Assembly (NCBI GenBank): GCA_023382675.1
Contig: JAHDWN010000005.1
Coordinates: 55,407-119,406 of the forward strand
Source: Anaerolineae bacterium
GTDB taxonomy: Bacteria; Chloroflexota; Anaerolineae; Aggregatilineales; Phototrophicaceae
Length of the DNA stretch: 64,000 nt
Direction of reading: 5' to 3'
Shown: piece by piece, positions 16,739 through 23,823 of the stretch
How positions within the stretch are numbered: the stretch's first letter is position 1
Layout: every line of letters starts with the position of its first letter
Position numbers and translations under genes: made by a program
The notes under the pieces: generated by a model
Databases searched by the model: none
Told to the model about the DNA's origin: nothing
The model's input: only the letters and a program-made list of their open reading frames with translations

Positions 16739-18319
16739 ATGCGTTCGCGTCTCTTGGCACTTGGTTTCGTGTTCCTTGTCTGCCTGGTGCTGTCCATCTC
16801 GATGGTCAGTGCCCAGGACCCCAGCGTGCTCCGCATCCTAAGCTATCCAGATATTCGTACGGCAGACCCCCACGTTGCCTATGAAACGGAAACGTGGCCG
16901 ACAGCCGCCCTTTTCTATATCGGGCTTGTCCGCTGGTCGGACGACAACACCGAAATCGTTCCGGCGTTGGCAGACGAGTACTCGATCAGCGATGACGGGC
17001 TGGTCTACACCTTCCACCTGCGCGATGGGGTGAAATTCTCCAACGGACGCGACATCACGCCTGAAGATGTGAAATACTCCTTCGAGCGTATGTTCCGCCC
17101 GGAAACAACGTCGCCCACCGCCTACATGTTTGAAGCGATCAGTGGCGCGGCCGCATTCGTCGATGGCAGCGCAGATTCGATTAGTGGCATCCAGGTCGTG
17201 GACGACCGCACAGTCACCTTCACACTCGATTTCCCGGTGTGGTCGCTGATCCAGCGCTTTGCCCTGCCGCCTGGTTTCATCGTGCCGCCGGAAGCAGACG
17301 AGGTTGCCGCCGCCGCGGGCACGACCATCGCCCAGATGCCATTAGGGGCAGGCCCATTCGCCCTCGAAAGCTGGCAGTCAGGCGTCATGATCACCGGCTC
17401 GCGCAATCCTTACTACTACCTGCCGGATCGTCCGATTTTCGACCGCTTCGAATTGGAACTTGGCCTCGAACCTTCCGTTGGCATCCTGCGCATGGAAGCC
17501 GGTGAAGCCGATATCGCGCTCGATTTCGTGCCGAACTCGGAATATCCGCGTATCAGCACCGATCCCGTGCTCTCTGAACAACTGCTGCCGACGGCGGGTT
17601 TCCCGAACGTCGATTACATGATCTTCAACACCAACATCGAACCGTTTAACAATGTCGATGTGCGCCACGCGATGAATCTGGCGATTGATCATCAGCGGCT
17701 CGTTCAGATCCTCAATGGCCGCGCGGTGCCTTCGGAAGGCCCCATTCCGCCGTCGGTTTTGGGCAACAATCCCGATCTGCCGCCGCTCCCTTATGATCCG
17801 GATGCCGCACGTGCATTGCTGGCCAGCGCGGGTTACGCCGATGGCTTCACAGCCGAACTGCTGACCAACAATGACCCGACCAACCTGTCGGTTGCGCAGG
17901 CATTGACAGCAGATTACGCTGCAATTGGAATCACCATCAATTTGACCTCGGTCGATAATTCGGTTTTCCTCGATACCGTGATCAACCAACCCGATTCCCT
18001 GCAACTGGTGCTGACCAACTGGTATCTAGACTACCCTGATCCGTCGAACATCTGGGAACCGCTTCTGGCCTGTGGTGGCTCTTATAACTGGGGTGGATAC
18101 TGCAACGAAGACCTGGAAGCCCAGTTTGCGGAAGCCAACGCCAACCCGCCGGGCGATGCGCGTTGGGCGGCCTTCAACGCCTTTGAGGCGTCGATTGCGG
18201 CGGATTATCCGTGGGCATTCCTCGTCCATCAGATCAACTACTACTTCACCAGCACGCGCGTGAATATACCCACCGATCCGGCCATTCTGCTGCGCTGGGA
18301 TGCTGCGTCCTTGAAGTAA
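16739..18319 (+). CDS. Peptide/oligosaccharide ABC transporter substrate-binding protein (SBP family 5)
   Basis: 526 residues, signal peptide ending VSA|QDP, then a full family 5 binding protein: ALADEYSISDDGLVYTFHLRDGVKFSNGRDITPEDVKYSFERM is the characteristic N-lobe, followed by MIFNTNIEPFNNVDVRHAMNLAIDHQRLV. It should bind peptides, or possibly sugars or opines, and present them to the two permeases that follow. ATG at 16739 follows GAGGAG. First gene of a five-gene operon running to 22204. The 255-bp MITE ends only 83 bases upstream and may bear on its promoter. Confidence 0.93.
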   Translation: MRSRLLALGFVFLVCLVLSISMVSAQDPSVLRILSYPDIRTADPHVAYETETWPTAALFYIGLVRWSDDNTEIVPALADEYSISDDGLVYTFHLRDGVKFSNGRDITPEDVKYSFERMFRPETTSPTAYMFEAISGAAAFVDGSADSISGIQVVDDRTVTFTLDFPVWSLIQRFALPPGFIVPPEADEVAAAAGTTIAQMPLGAGPFALESWQSGVMITGSRNPYYYLPDRPIFDRFELELGLEPSVGILRMEAGEADIALDFVPNSEYPRISTDPVLSEQLLPTAGFPNVDYMIFNTNIEPFNNVDVRHAMNLAIDHQRLVQILNGRAVPSEGPIPPSVLGNNPDLPPLPYDPDAARALLASAGYADGFTAELLTNNDPTNLSVAQALTADYAAIGITINLTSVDNSVFLDTVINQPDSLQLVLTNWYLDYPDPSNIWEPLLACGGSYNWGGYCNEDLEAQFAEANANPPGDARWAAFNAFEASIAADYPWAFLVHQINYYFTSTRVNIPTDPAILLRWDAASLK

Positions 18320-18332
18320 GCCTGTTTGCCTG

Positions 18333-18361
18333 CGAGGGATGCGGCTGGCCCGCATCCCTCG
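18333..18361 (+). repeat. Intercistronic hairpin between binding-protein and permease genes
   Basis: Stem CGAGGGATGCGG with its complement and a short CTGGC loop. No T-run follows, so it is more likely an mRNA-stabilising or attenuating stem that lets the binding protein be made in excess of the permeases. Confidence 0.7.
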
Positions 18362-18398
18362 ACGCCATCTCTCTCGGCGCATTGTTAGGTCAACACCG

Positions 18399-19319
18399 AT
18401 GATCGCGTATATCTTCAAACGACTCCTCGGAGCGATTGTGGTGATCTGGGGCGTCGCGACGATTAGTTTTGTCCTCGTGTTTCTGATGCCGAGTGACGCC
18501 GCCCGTATGTATGCCGGCCCCCGTGCCCCTGAAGAAGTCGTCGAGCGCATCCGTGAGGAGTGGGGACTCAACGATCCGCTGCCTGTCCAGTATGTCCGCT
18601 ATCTGGGGCGAGCGCTCCAGGGGGATCTGGGCAATTCGACACGTGACAACCGCCCGGTGATCCGGGCCGTCGCCGAACGCATCCCGGCAACCGCACAACT
18701 GGCGCTCGCAGGGCTGCTGGTCGAACTCGCCATCGGCGTCCCGTTGGGGTTGATTGCGGCGCTGCGCCCCGGCACCTGGATCGATCAGTTCGCCACCATT
18801 TTCAGCTTGCTCGGCGTGTCGATACCGCAGTTTGCCGTCGGCCTGGTGGCGCTGTACCTGTTCGGCTTCGTCATCCCGATCTTTCCCCTGGGCGGCTCCG
18901 GCACCATCGCCCACCTGATTCTGCCGGCATTCATCCTCGGCATCGGCGGCGCTGCCTTCTATGCGCGTGTCCTGCGCAGCAGTGTGCTGGAAGTCACCAA
19001 TGAGGATTACATCCGCACAGCGCACGCCAAGGGTCTGTCGTCCCGGCGCGTTCTGTCGCACCACATCGTGCGCAATGCCTTGCTGCCCATCGTCACGCTG
19101 ATGGGTTTGGATCTGGCGCTGCTGCTGGGTGGCGTCGTCGTCATCGAAGCCGTATTCGGCTGGCCGGGGGTCGGTCTCCAGGCGTGGACGGCGATTCGCA
19201 ACCAGGATACGCCCATGATCATGGGCACCGTGATCTTTGCGGCCATCGCCGTCGTCCTCTTTAACCTGATCAGCGATTTCCTTTACGTTGCCCTTGATCC
19301 GCGTGTGCGCCTGACCTAG
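18399..19319 (+). CDS. Peptide ABC transporter permease, DppB/OppB type
   Basis: 306 residues. Starts MIAYIFKRLLGAIVVIWGVATISFVLVFLMPSD, the standard first helix of DppB proteins, with GPRAPEEVVERIREEWGLNDPLPVQYVRYL as the periplasmic loop. The EAA loop is DYIRTAHAKGLSSRRVLSHHIVRNALLPIVTLMG. Six membrane spans are expected. The start at 18399 is chosen for this canonical N-terminus; an ATG at 18339 lies inside the hairpin region. Confidence 0.94.
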   Translation: MIAYIFKRLLGAIVVIWGVATISFVLVFLMPSDAARMYAGPRAPEEVVERIREEWGLNDPLPVQYVRYLGRALQGDLGNSTRDNRPVIRAVAERIPATAQLALAGLLVELAIGVPLGLIAALRPGTWIDQFATIFSLLGVSIPQFAVGLVALYLFGFVIPIFPLGGSGTIAHLILPAFILGIGGAAFYARVLRSSVLEVTNEDYIRTAHAKGLSSRRVLSHHIVRNALLPIVTLMGLDLALLLGGVVVIEAVFGWPGVGLQAWTAIRNQDTPMIMGTVIFAAIAVVLFNLISDFLYVALDPRVRLT

Positions 19320-19334
19320 CCAGGTTGTGAACCG

Positions 19335-20210
19335 ATGCAAAAGCTGAAACGTAGCCAACGTCGTGGTTTCTGGTACATCCTTTCGCACATGCCGCGCGCG
19401 TGGATCGGTGCATCGTTGGTCGCACTGGTGTTGTTTGCGACGATCTTCGCGCCGTTGATCACCCCGGTCGATCCGCTCACACAGTACCGCGACGGCTTAT
19501 CGCCCACGGGTACGCCGCTGCCACCGGATGCGCGCTTTCTGCTGGGCACCGATTACCTGGGGCGCGATATGCTCAGCCGCACCCTCTATGGTGGGCGGGT
19601 CTCGCTGCTGATCAGCTTTATCGCCAACAGCACCGCGGCAGTCATCGGCGTGCTCACCGGCCTGATCGCCGGCTACTATTCGGGCATCATCGATACCCTG
19701 CTCATGCGGTTTACCGATATGATCCTGGCGTTCCCGGCGGTGCTGCTGGCGTTAGGCATCGGGGCGGTGCTGCGTCCCAGTATCCCCGTCGTCATCGGCA
19801 TCCTCACGTTCATTACCTGGGCACCGCTGGCACGCCTGACCCGCAGCCAGGTGCTGAGCGTCCGCGAGCGCACGTTCGTCGAAAGCGCCCGCTGCATTGG
19901 CGCGAGTGACCTGCGCATCCTTTTTTTCCACATCCTGCCGCAGATCATCTCGATTGCGGTCGTCTGGGCCACGGTCAACCTGGCTAGCGTGGTCCTGATT
20001 GAATCCTCGCTCAGCTTTCTCGGTGTGGGCGTGCCGCTGCCGACGCCGAGTTGGGGCAATATGATCTTTGAGGGGCAAACGCGCTACCGCATCGCCCCGT
20101 GGATGATCGTGGTGCCGTCGTTCGCTATTCTGATCACGACCTTTGGATTCAACCTGTTGGGCGATGCTTTGCGTGACGCTCTCGATCCACGCACTTCGCA
20201 GCGCCTGTAA
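19335..20210 (+). CDS. Peptide ABC transporter permease, DppC/OppC type
   Basis: 291 residues, 15 bases after the DppB-type gene. N-terminal cytoplasmic segment and first helix (RAWIGASLVALVLFATIFAPLI), then HPLGTDxxGRD-like RFLLGTDYLGRDMLSRTLYGGRVSL, a DppC hallmark. EAA loop: FVESARCIGASDLRILFFHILPQI. Ends SFGFNLLGDALRDALDPR-like (TFGFNLLGDALRDALDPRTSQRL), also typical. Together with the DppB-type protein it forms the membrane channel. No DppD/DppF ATPases follow. Confidence 0.94.
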   Translation: MQKLKRSQRRGFWYILSHMPRAWIGASLVALVLFATIFAPLITPVDPLTQYRDGLSPTGTPLPPDARFLLGTDYLGRDMLSRTLYGGRVSLLISFIANSTAAVIGVLTGLIAGYYSGIIDTLLMRFTDMILAFPAVLLALGIGAVLRPSIPVVIGILTFITWAPLARLTRSQVLSVRERTFVESARCIGASDLRILFFHILPQIISIAVVWATVNLASVVLIESSLSFLGVGVPLPTPSWGNMIFEGQTRYRIAPWMIVVPSFAILITTFGFNLLGDALRDALDPRTSQRL

Positions 20211-20241
20211 CCGGGCTGAACCTGGACTGAGAGCAACTGTT

Positions 20242-21138
20242 ATGACCTATTCCATTCAGGAACTGACCATCCCCTTCAAGGGCTACCACACCTGGGTGCG
20301 CATCGTCGGTGATGGCGAAGAACCGGGCAAACTCCCCCTGCTCTGCCTGCATGGCGGCCCCGGCGCAACGCACGATTATCTGGAGTCGCTGGATGCCATG
20401 GCCGCGACCGGGCGGCGCGTCATCTACTACGATCAGCTTGGCTGTGGGCGTTCCGAGATCCCGGAAAGCCGTCCCGACATGTGGACGGTTCAACTCTATG
20501 TCGAGGAAGTCGATGTTGTGCGCCGCGCGCTTGGCCTGGATCGTATCCATCTGCTCGGCCAGTCGTGGGGCGGCATGTTAGCCATGGAATACATGCTGAC
20601 ACAGCCGCAGGGCGTCGCCAGCCTGACCATCGCCAGTTCGCCCGCCAGCATGATCCAGTGGGTGCAGGAAGCCAACCGCCTCCGCGAAGAACTGCCGCCG
20701 GACGTGCAGGCAACCCTGCTCAAACATGAGGCGGCTGGCACAACCAGCGATCCCGAATACATCGCCGCCATGCAGGTCTTCTATGACCGGCATGTCATGC
20801 GCCTGCTGCCCTACCCGGATTACGTCAAGCGTTCGTTCGATTATCTGGCTGAGGGTGGCGAGGTCTATAACACCATGAACGGCCCCAGCGAATTTCACGT
20901 CATTGGCACACTTAAGGGCTGGGACATTCGCCACCGGCTGCCGGAGATCAACGCGCCCACGCTGGTCACGTCTGGCCGCTACGATGAAGCGACGCCGCTG
21001 ATCGCCGAGACGGTCAAGAACGGTATCCCCGGCGCGCGCTGGGTCATCTTTGAAAACAGTTCGCATTCCTCGCACGTCGAGGAAGCGGAACGGTATATGC
21101 AGGTGCTGTCTGACTTCATTCGCCAGCACGAGGGATGA
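20242..21138 (+). CDS. Proline iminopeptidase-type alpha/beta hydrolase (peptidase S33)
   Basis: 298 residues, cytoplasmic. The nucleophile elbow is GQSWGG (Ser108), the oxyanion motif LCLHGGPGATHDYL, the conserved YYDQLGCGRSEIP follows, the acidic residue is in SGRYDEATP and the His in ENSSHSSHVEE. This is the S33 prolyl aminopeptidase family, which frees N-terminal proline or other residues from short peptides. Location directly after the peptide permeases suggests it processes imported peptides. Start at 20242 is set by the family N-terminus and operon spacing. Confidence 0.92.
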   Translation: MTYSIQELTIPFKGYHTWVRIVGDGEEPGKLPLLCLHGGPGATHDYLESLDAMAATGRRVIYYDQLGCGRSEIPESRPDMWTVQLYVEEVDVVRRALGLDRIHLLGQSWGGMLAMEYMLTQPQGVASLTIASSPASMIQWVQEANRLREELPPDVQATLLKHEAAGTTSDPEYIAAMQVFYDRHVMRLLPYPDYVKRSFDYLAEGGEVYNTMNGPSEFHVIGTLKGWDIRHRLPEINAPTLVTSGRYDEATPLIAETVKNGIPGARWVIFENSSHSSHVEEAERYMQVLSDFIRQHEG

Positions 21139-21177
21139 GCGCCGGAGGCATTTCCAGAACGACATGGTTGAATGTGT

Positions 21178-21242
21178 CCCCTCCCCTCAATCCCCTCCCC
21201 ATCGCGATGGGGAGGGGACGAACCGCAGGTTCAGGGGTGGGG
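21178..21242. repeat. Intergenic palindromic element in the peptide operon
   Basis: Centre is a 26-base perfect palindrome (arms CCCCTCCCCATCG, 21192-21204, and complement to 21217), followed by AACC-GCA-GGTT (21221-21231). Flanking CCCCTCAA and TTCAGGGG extend the symmetry. It resembles the G/C-rich interiors of the 159-bp elements and lies between the peptidase and amidase genes. Confidence 0.75.
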
Positions 21243-21334
21243 ATAAAGACGACTCAAGCCATTTACACTGCGGCTGCCCCAGGGCGAACGCAAGCACAAT
21301 TCCGTTGTTCGATCACCATTGATGAGGAGTTCTC

Positions 21335-22204
21335 ATGGCAACCTATTCCCTGACCAAGGATCAGAAGGCTTTCGCGCTCGATGCATCGCTGCCCCCGGTG
21401 CTCACCATCGAACCGGGTGACACCGTCACGTTTGAGACGGGCGATGTCGCCTACGAACGGCTGTCGCTCGGCGAGACCGTCGAGGCGATTGGTCTGGAAA
21501 ATTTCAACGCCGTAACCGGGCCGGTCTTCGTCAAGGGCGCGCAGCCGGGCGACGCGCTCAGAATCGAGATTCTGGATGTGCAGGTACGCCGTGCCTGGTC
21601 GGTCTGGCTGCCGGATTTTGGCGGGCTGGGCAAATTCACGAAAACCGTGCAGGTGCGCGAGATCCCCATGCGCGATGGCCGCGCCTACATCACTGATACG
21701 CTCAGCGTGCCGGTGCGCCCCATGATCGGCTGCATCGCCGTCGCTCCGGCAGAAGGCAAGGGTTCGACCTATATGCCCGCCTACCCATACGGCGGCAATA
21801 TGGACTTGCGCGAGATGGAAGCGGGCGCGACGCTCTATCTGCCGGTGCAGGTGGCGGGCGGCCTATTGTCACTCGGCGATCTGCACGCCGCTATGGGCAT
21901 CGCCGAACCGACCTGGGTCAGCCTGGAAGCCGCCGGGCAGGTGACACTGCGCGCTCACGTTGAGAAGGGCATGGGCATCACGATGCCGCGCCTGCGCATC
22001 GGTACCAGCACCTACTGCCTGGGCATGGGCGAGACGCTGGAAAAAGCCCATCAGGCGGCGCTGGACGACGCATTTGCCTTGCTCAAGAGCCAACACAACA
22101 TGAGCGATTTCGACGCGTACGCCTATGCCAGCGCCTGTGTCGATATGCGTCTGGGCGGCCCGGCCACGGGTATCGTCATGGCGGTCGTGCCCGATCCATC
22201 ATAG
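21335..22204 (+). CDS. Acetamidase/formamidase family protein
   Basis: 289 residues of the acetamidase/formamidase fold: TIEPGDTVTFETGDV, then NAVTGPVFVKGAQPGDALRIEILDV, MIGCIAVAP, the metal/substrate motif YGGNMDLREM and SLGDLHAAMGIAEPTWV, which is strongly conserved. Members hydrolyse short-chain amides to ammonia and acid. ATG at 21335 follows GAGGAG. It ends the operon, so the unit may import nitrogenous compounds (peptides or amides) and release amino acids and ammonia. Confidence 0.92.
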   Translation: MATYSLTKDQKAFALDASLPPVLTIEPGDTVTFETGDVAYERLSLGETVEAIGLENFNAVTGPVFVKGAQPGDALRIEILDVQVRRAWSVWLPDFGGLGKFTKTVQVREIPMRDGRAYITDTLSVPVRPMIGCIAVAPAEGKGSTYMPAYPYGGNMDLREMEAGATLYLPVQVAGGLLSLGDLHAAMGIAEPTWVSLEAAGQVTLRAHVEKGMGITMPRLRIGTSTYCLGMGETLEKAHQAALDDAFALLKSQHNMSDFDAYAYASACVDMRLGGPATGIVMAVVPDPS

Positions 22205-22661
22205 GCACAGGTGGCGCCGCAGCGCCCGCCGATACAGAAAGCAAAGCGCCGTTTCACGGCGACATGATTCGCAATTTCGTTCGCCGACGGGTCAACCCGT
22301 CGGCTGGACAAAATCAAGCATACTGAAGATGCTTCTCTTGGTCGTTCCTGGTGTCAGATCTAGCACCTCAGTGTGCTGGATGACCTCTAGCCGTGCTCAG
22401 GGGTCGGCGCGATGTGCCGACGAAAGCAGCAGAGCTGCGCCCGCGCAGATTGATCGTCGGCGACGAAAACAATCCAGCCCGGCTACCGCCTACGCCGCAC
22501 GTTCTATCAGTTGTCGCCACATGATTCGTTTGCACCCACCGTCTACAAAATGCGTTACCTTACGAGAGCATCGTAGTCGATCCATCTTGCCGGTGCTCGC
22601 CTGTTGACGCATTAGAACTTGCGTGCTACAACTTCATCGACCGCACACGGAGTCAACCCCA
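22205..22661. other. Gene-free region after the peptide operon
   Basis: 457 bases. Holds the palindrome at 22283-22304 and a smaller stem GTCGGC/GCCGAC around 22401-22420. A frame crossing 22125-22607 has no family character and I judge it non-coding. I see nothing else. Confidence 0.6.
22283..22304. repeat. Short palindrome, TTGA-apex hairpin family (complement of the 2222 copy)
   Basis: Arms GCCGACGGGT and ACCCGTCGGC with CA between. This is the exact reverse complement of 2222-2243. It lies about 80 bases past the amidase stop and could act as a terminator. Confidence 0.8.
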
Positions 22662-23762
22662 ATGGCCGACCGCATCCTGACACTGCGCGAATTGAACCGG
22701 ACAACACTCACCCGCCAGATGCTGCTGGCGCGGGAAACCCTGAGCGTCGAGGCGGCGGTCGCGCGGTTGGTCGGGATGCAGGCACAGCTTGCCAGCGCGC
22801 CGTTCGTCGGCCTGTGGACACGCCTGGCTGATTTCCGGCGTGACGACCTGGCGCGCGCCATCGAACAGCGCACGATCATCAAAGCCACGCTGATGCGCGC
22901 CACACTCCACCTGTTCGCCGCCGAGGACTATCTGCGCCTGCGCCAGACGATCCAGCCCGCGCTGGAGGCCGCCTTCGCGGGCATCGCCAAACAGCGCGGC
23001 GGCCTGCCGGAAATCCCCAAAATCCTCACCTTCGCCAGGGACTACATCACTGAGCAGCCGCGCTCGTTCGCCGACATCAGCGCCCACTTCGCCGACCTCA
23101 TGTCCGACGACGACATCGGCACGATCCGCTATGCGATCCGCACGCACCTGCCGCTGATCCAGGTGCCGGTCGCCAAGGGCTGGTGCTATCCGGGCAACCC
23201 GGAGTTCACACTGGCGGAAACGTGGCTCGGCCAAACCCCGGCGGAGACGGATCAGTTTCCCGAATTGATCTTGCGCTATCTGGCGGCGTTCGGCCCGGCG
23301 TCGATCACCGACATGCAGAAATGGTCGGGCATGGTCAAGCTCAAGGACAGGATCGAAGCGCTGCGCCCACAGCTGGCCGTCTACCGCGACGAAGGCAAGC
23401 GCGAACTCTTCGACCTGCCGGATCTGCCGGTGCTCGACGGCGACACACCTGCGCCCATCCGCTTCCTGCCGGAGTACGACAATCTGCTGCTCGCCCATGA
23501 CAAGCGCACGCGCGTCGTGGCGGATGCCTATCGCAAGGGGGTCTATCTGCCCGGCTTGCGCGTGGCGGCAACCTTCCTGGTCGATGGCTTTGTGCGCGGC
23601 GCGTGGAAGATCGAGAAGGCCAAAGGCACGGTCACGCTCGTGCTCGATCCGTTCGAACCACTAGCAAAGTCCGATCTTCAGGCGCTGACCGATGAAGGCG
23701 AACGACTCGTCCGCTTCGTCGAGGCCGATGCCAAGGCGTATGCCGTGCGCGTCGAAGGGTGA
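22662..23762 (+). CDS. Winged-helix AlkZ/YcaQ-like protein (HTH_42 family)
   Basis: 366 residues of the winged-helix family that includes AlkZ and YcaQ DNA glycosylases. The N-terminal GMQAQLASAPFVGLWTRL carries a QxQ-type motif used for catalysis in AlkZ. IKATLMRATLHLFAAEDYLRLR follows, and the late half has FLPEYDNLLLAHDKRTRVV and KGVYLPGLRVAATFLVDGFVRGAWK, all conserved. AlkZ unhooks interstrand cross-links and protects producers of DNA-alkylating antibiotics; the YcaQ branch is broader. Which branch this belongs to is not decidable here. The start at 22662 (MADRIL) is chosen over an upstream in-frame start. Confidence 0.85.
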   Translation: MADRILTLRELNRTTLTRQMLLARETLSVEAAVARLVGMQAQLASAPFVGLWTRLADFRRDDLARAIEQRTIIKATLMRATLHLFAAEDYLRLRQTIQPALEAAFAGIAKQRGGLPEIPKILTFARDYITEQPRSFADISAHFADLMSDDDIGTIRYAIRTHLPLIQVPVAKGWCYPGNPEFTLAETWLGQTPAETDQFPELILRYLAAFGPASITDMQKWSGMVKLKDRIEALRPQLAVYRDEGKRELFDLPDLPVLDGDTPAPIRFLPEYDNLLLAHDKRTRVVADAYRKGVYLPGLRVAATFLVDGFVRGAWKIEKAKGTVTLVLDPFEPLAKSDLQALTDEGERLVRFVEADAKAYAVRVEG

Positions 23763-23795
23763 AATCCCGTCCTCACGAAAAATCACGGGGCGACC

Positions 23796-23823
23796 GTAGG
23801 GGTTTGATGCATCAAACCCCTAC
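23796..23823. repeat. 28-base palindrome between convergent genes
   Basis: Arms GTAGGGGTTTGATG and CATCAAACCCCTAC with no spacer. The stop codon of the leftward histidine kinase (TAG, 23820-23822) lies inside it. Same outer arms as the palindromes at 6945 and 16205, with a different interior. Plausible bidirectional terminator. Confidence 0.85.

Noticed and set aside
18390-19388. 332-residue frame opposite the DppB-type permease
   Set aside because: No motif, composition of an antisense shadow; the plus-strand permease is unambiguous.
22125-22607. 160-residue frame after the amidase gene
   Set aside because: Begins inside the amidase gene, is rich in Arg and Ser, crosses a palindrome and has no ribosome site.
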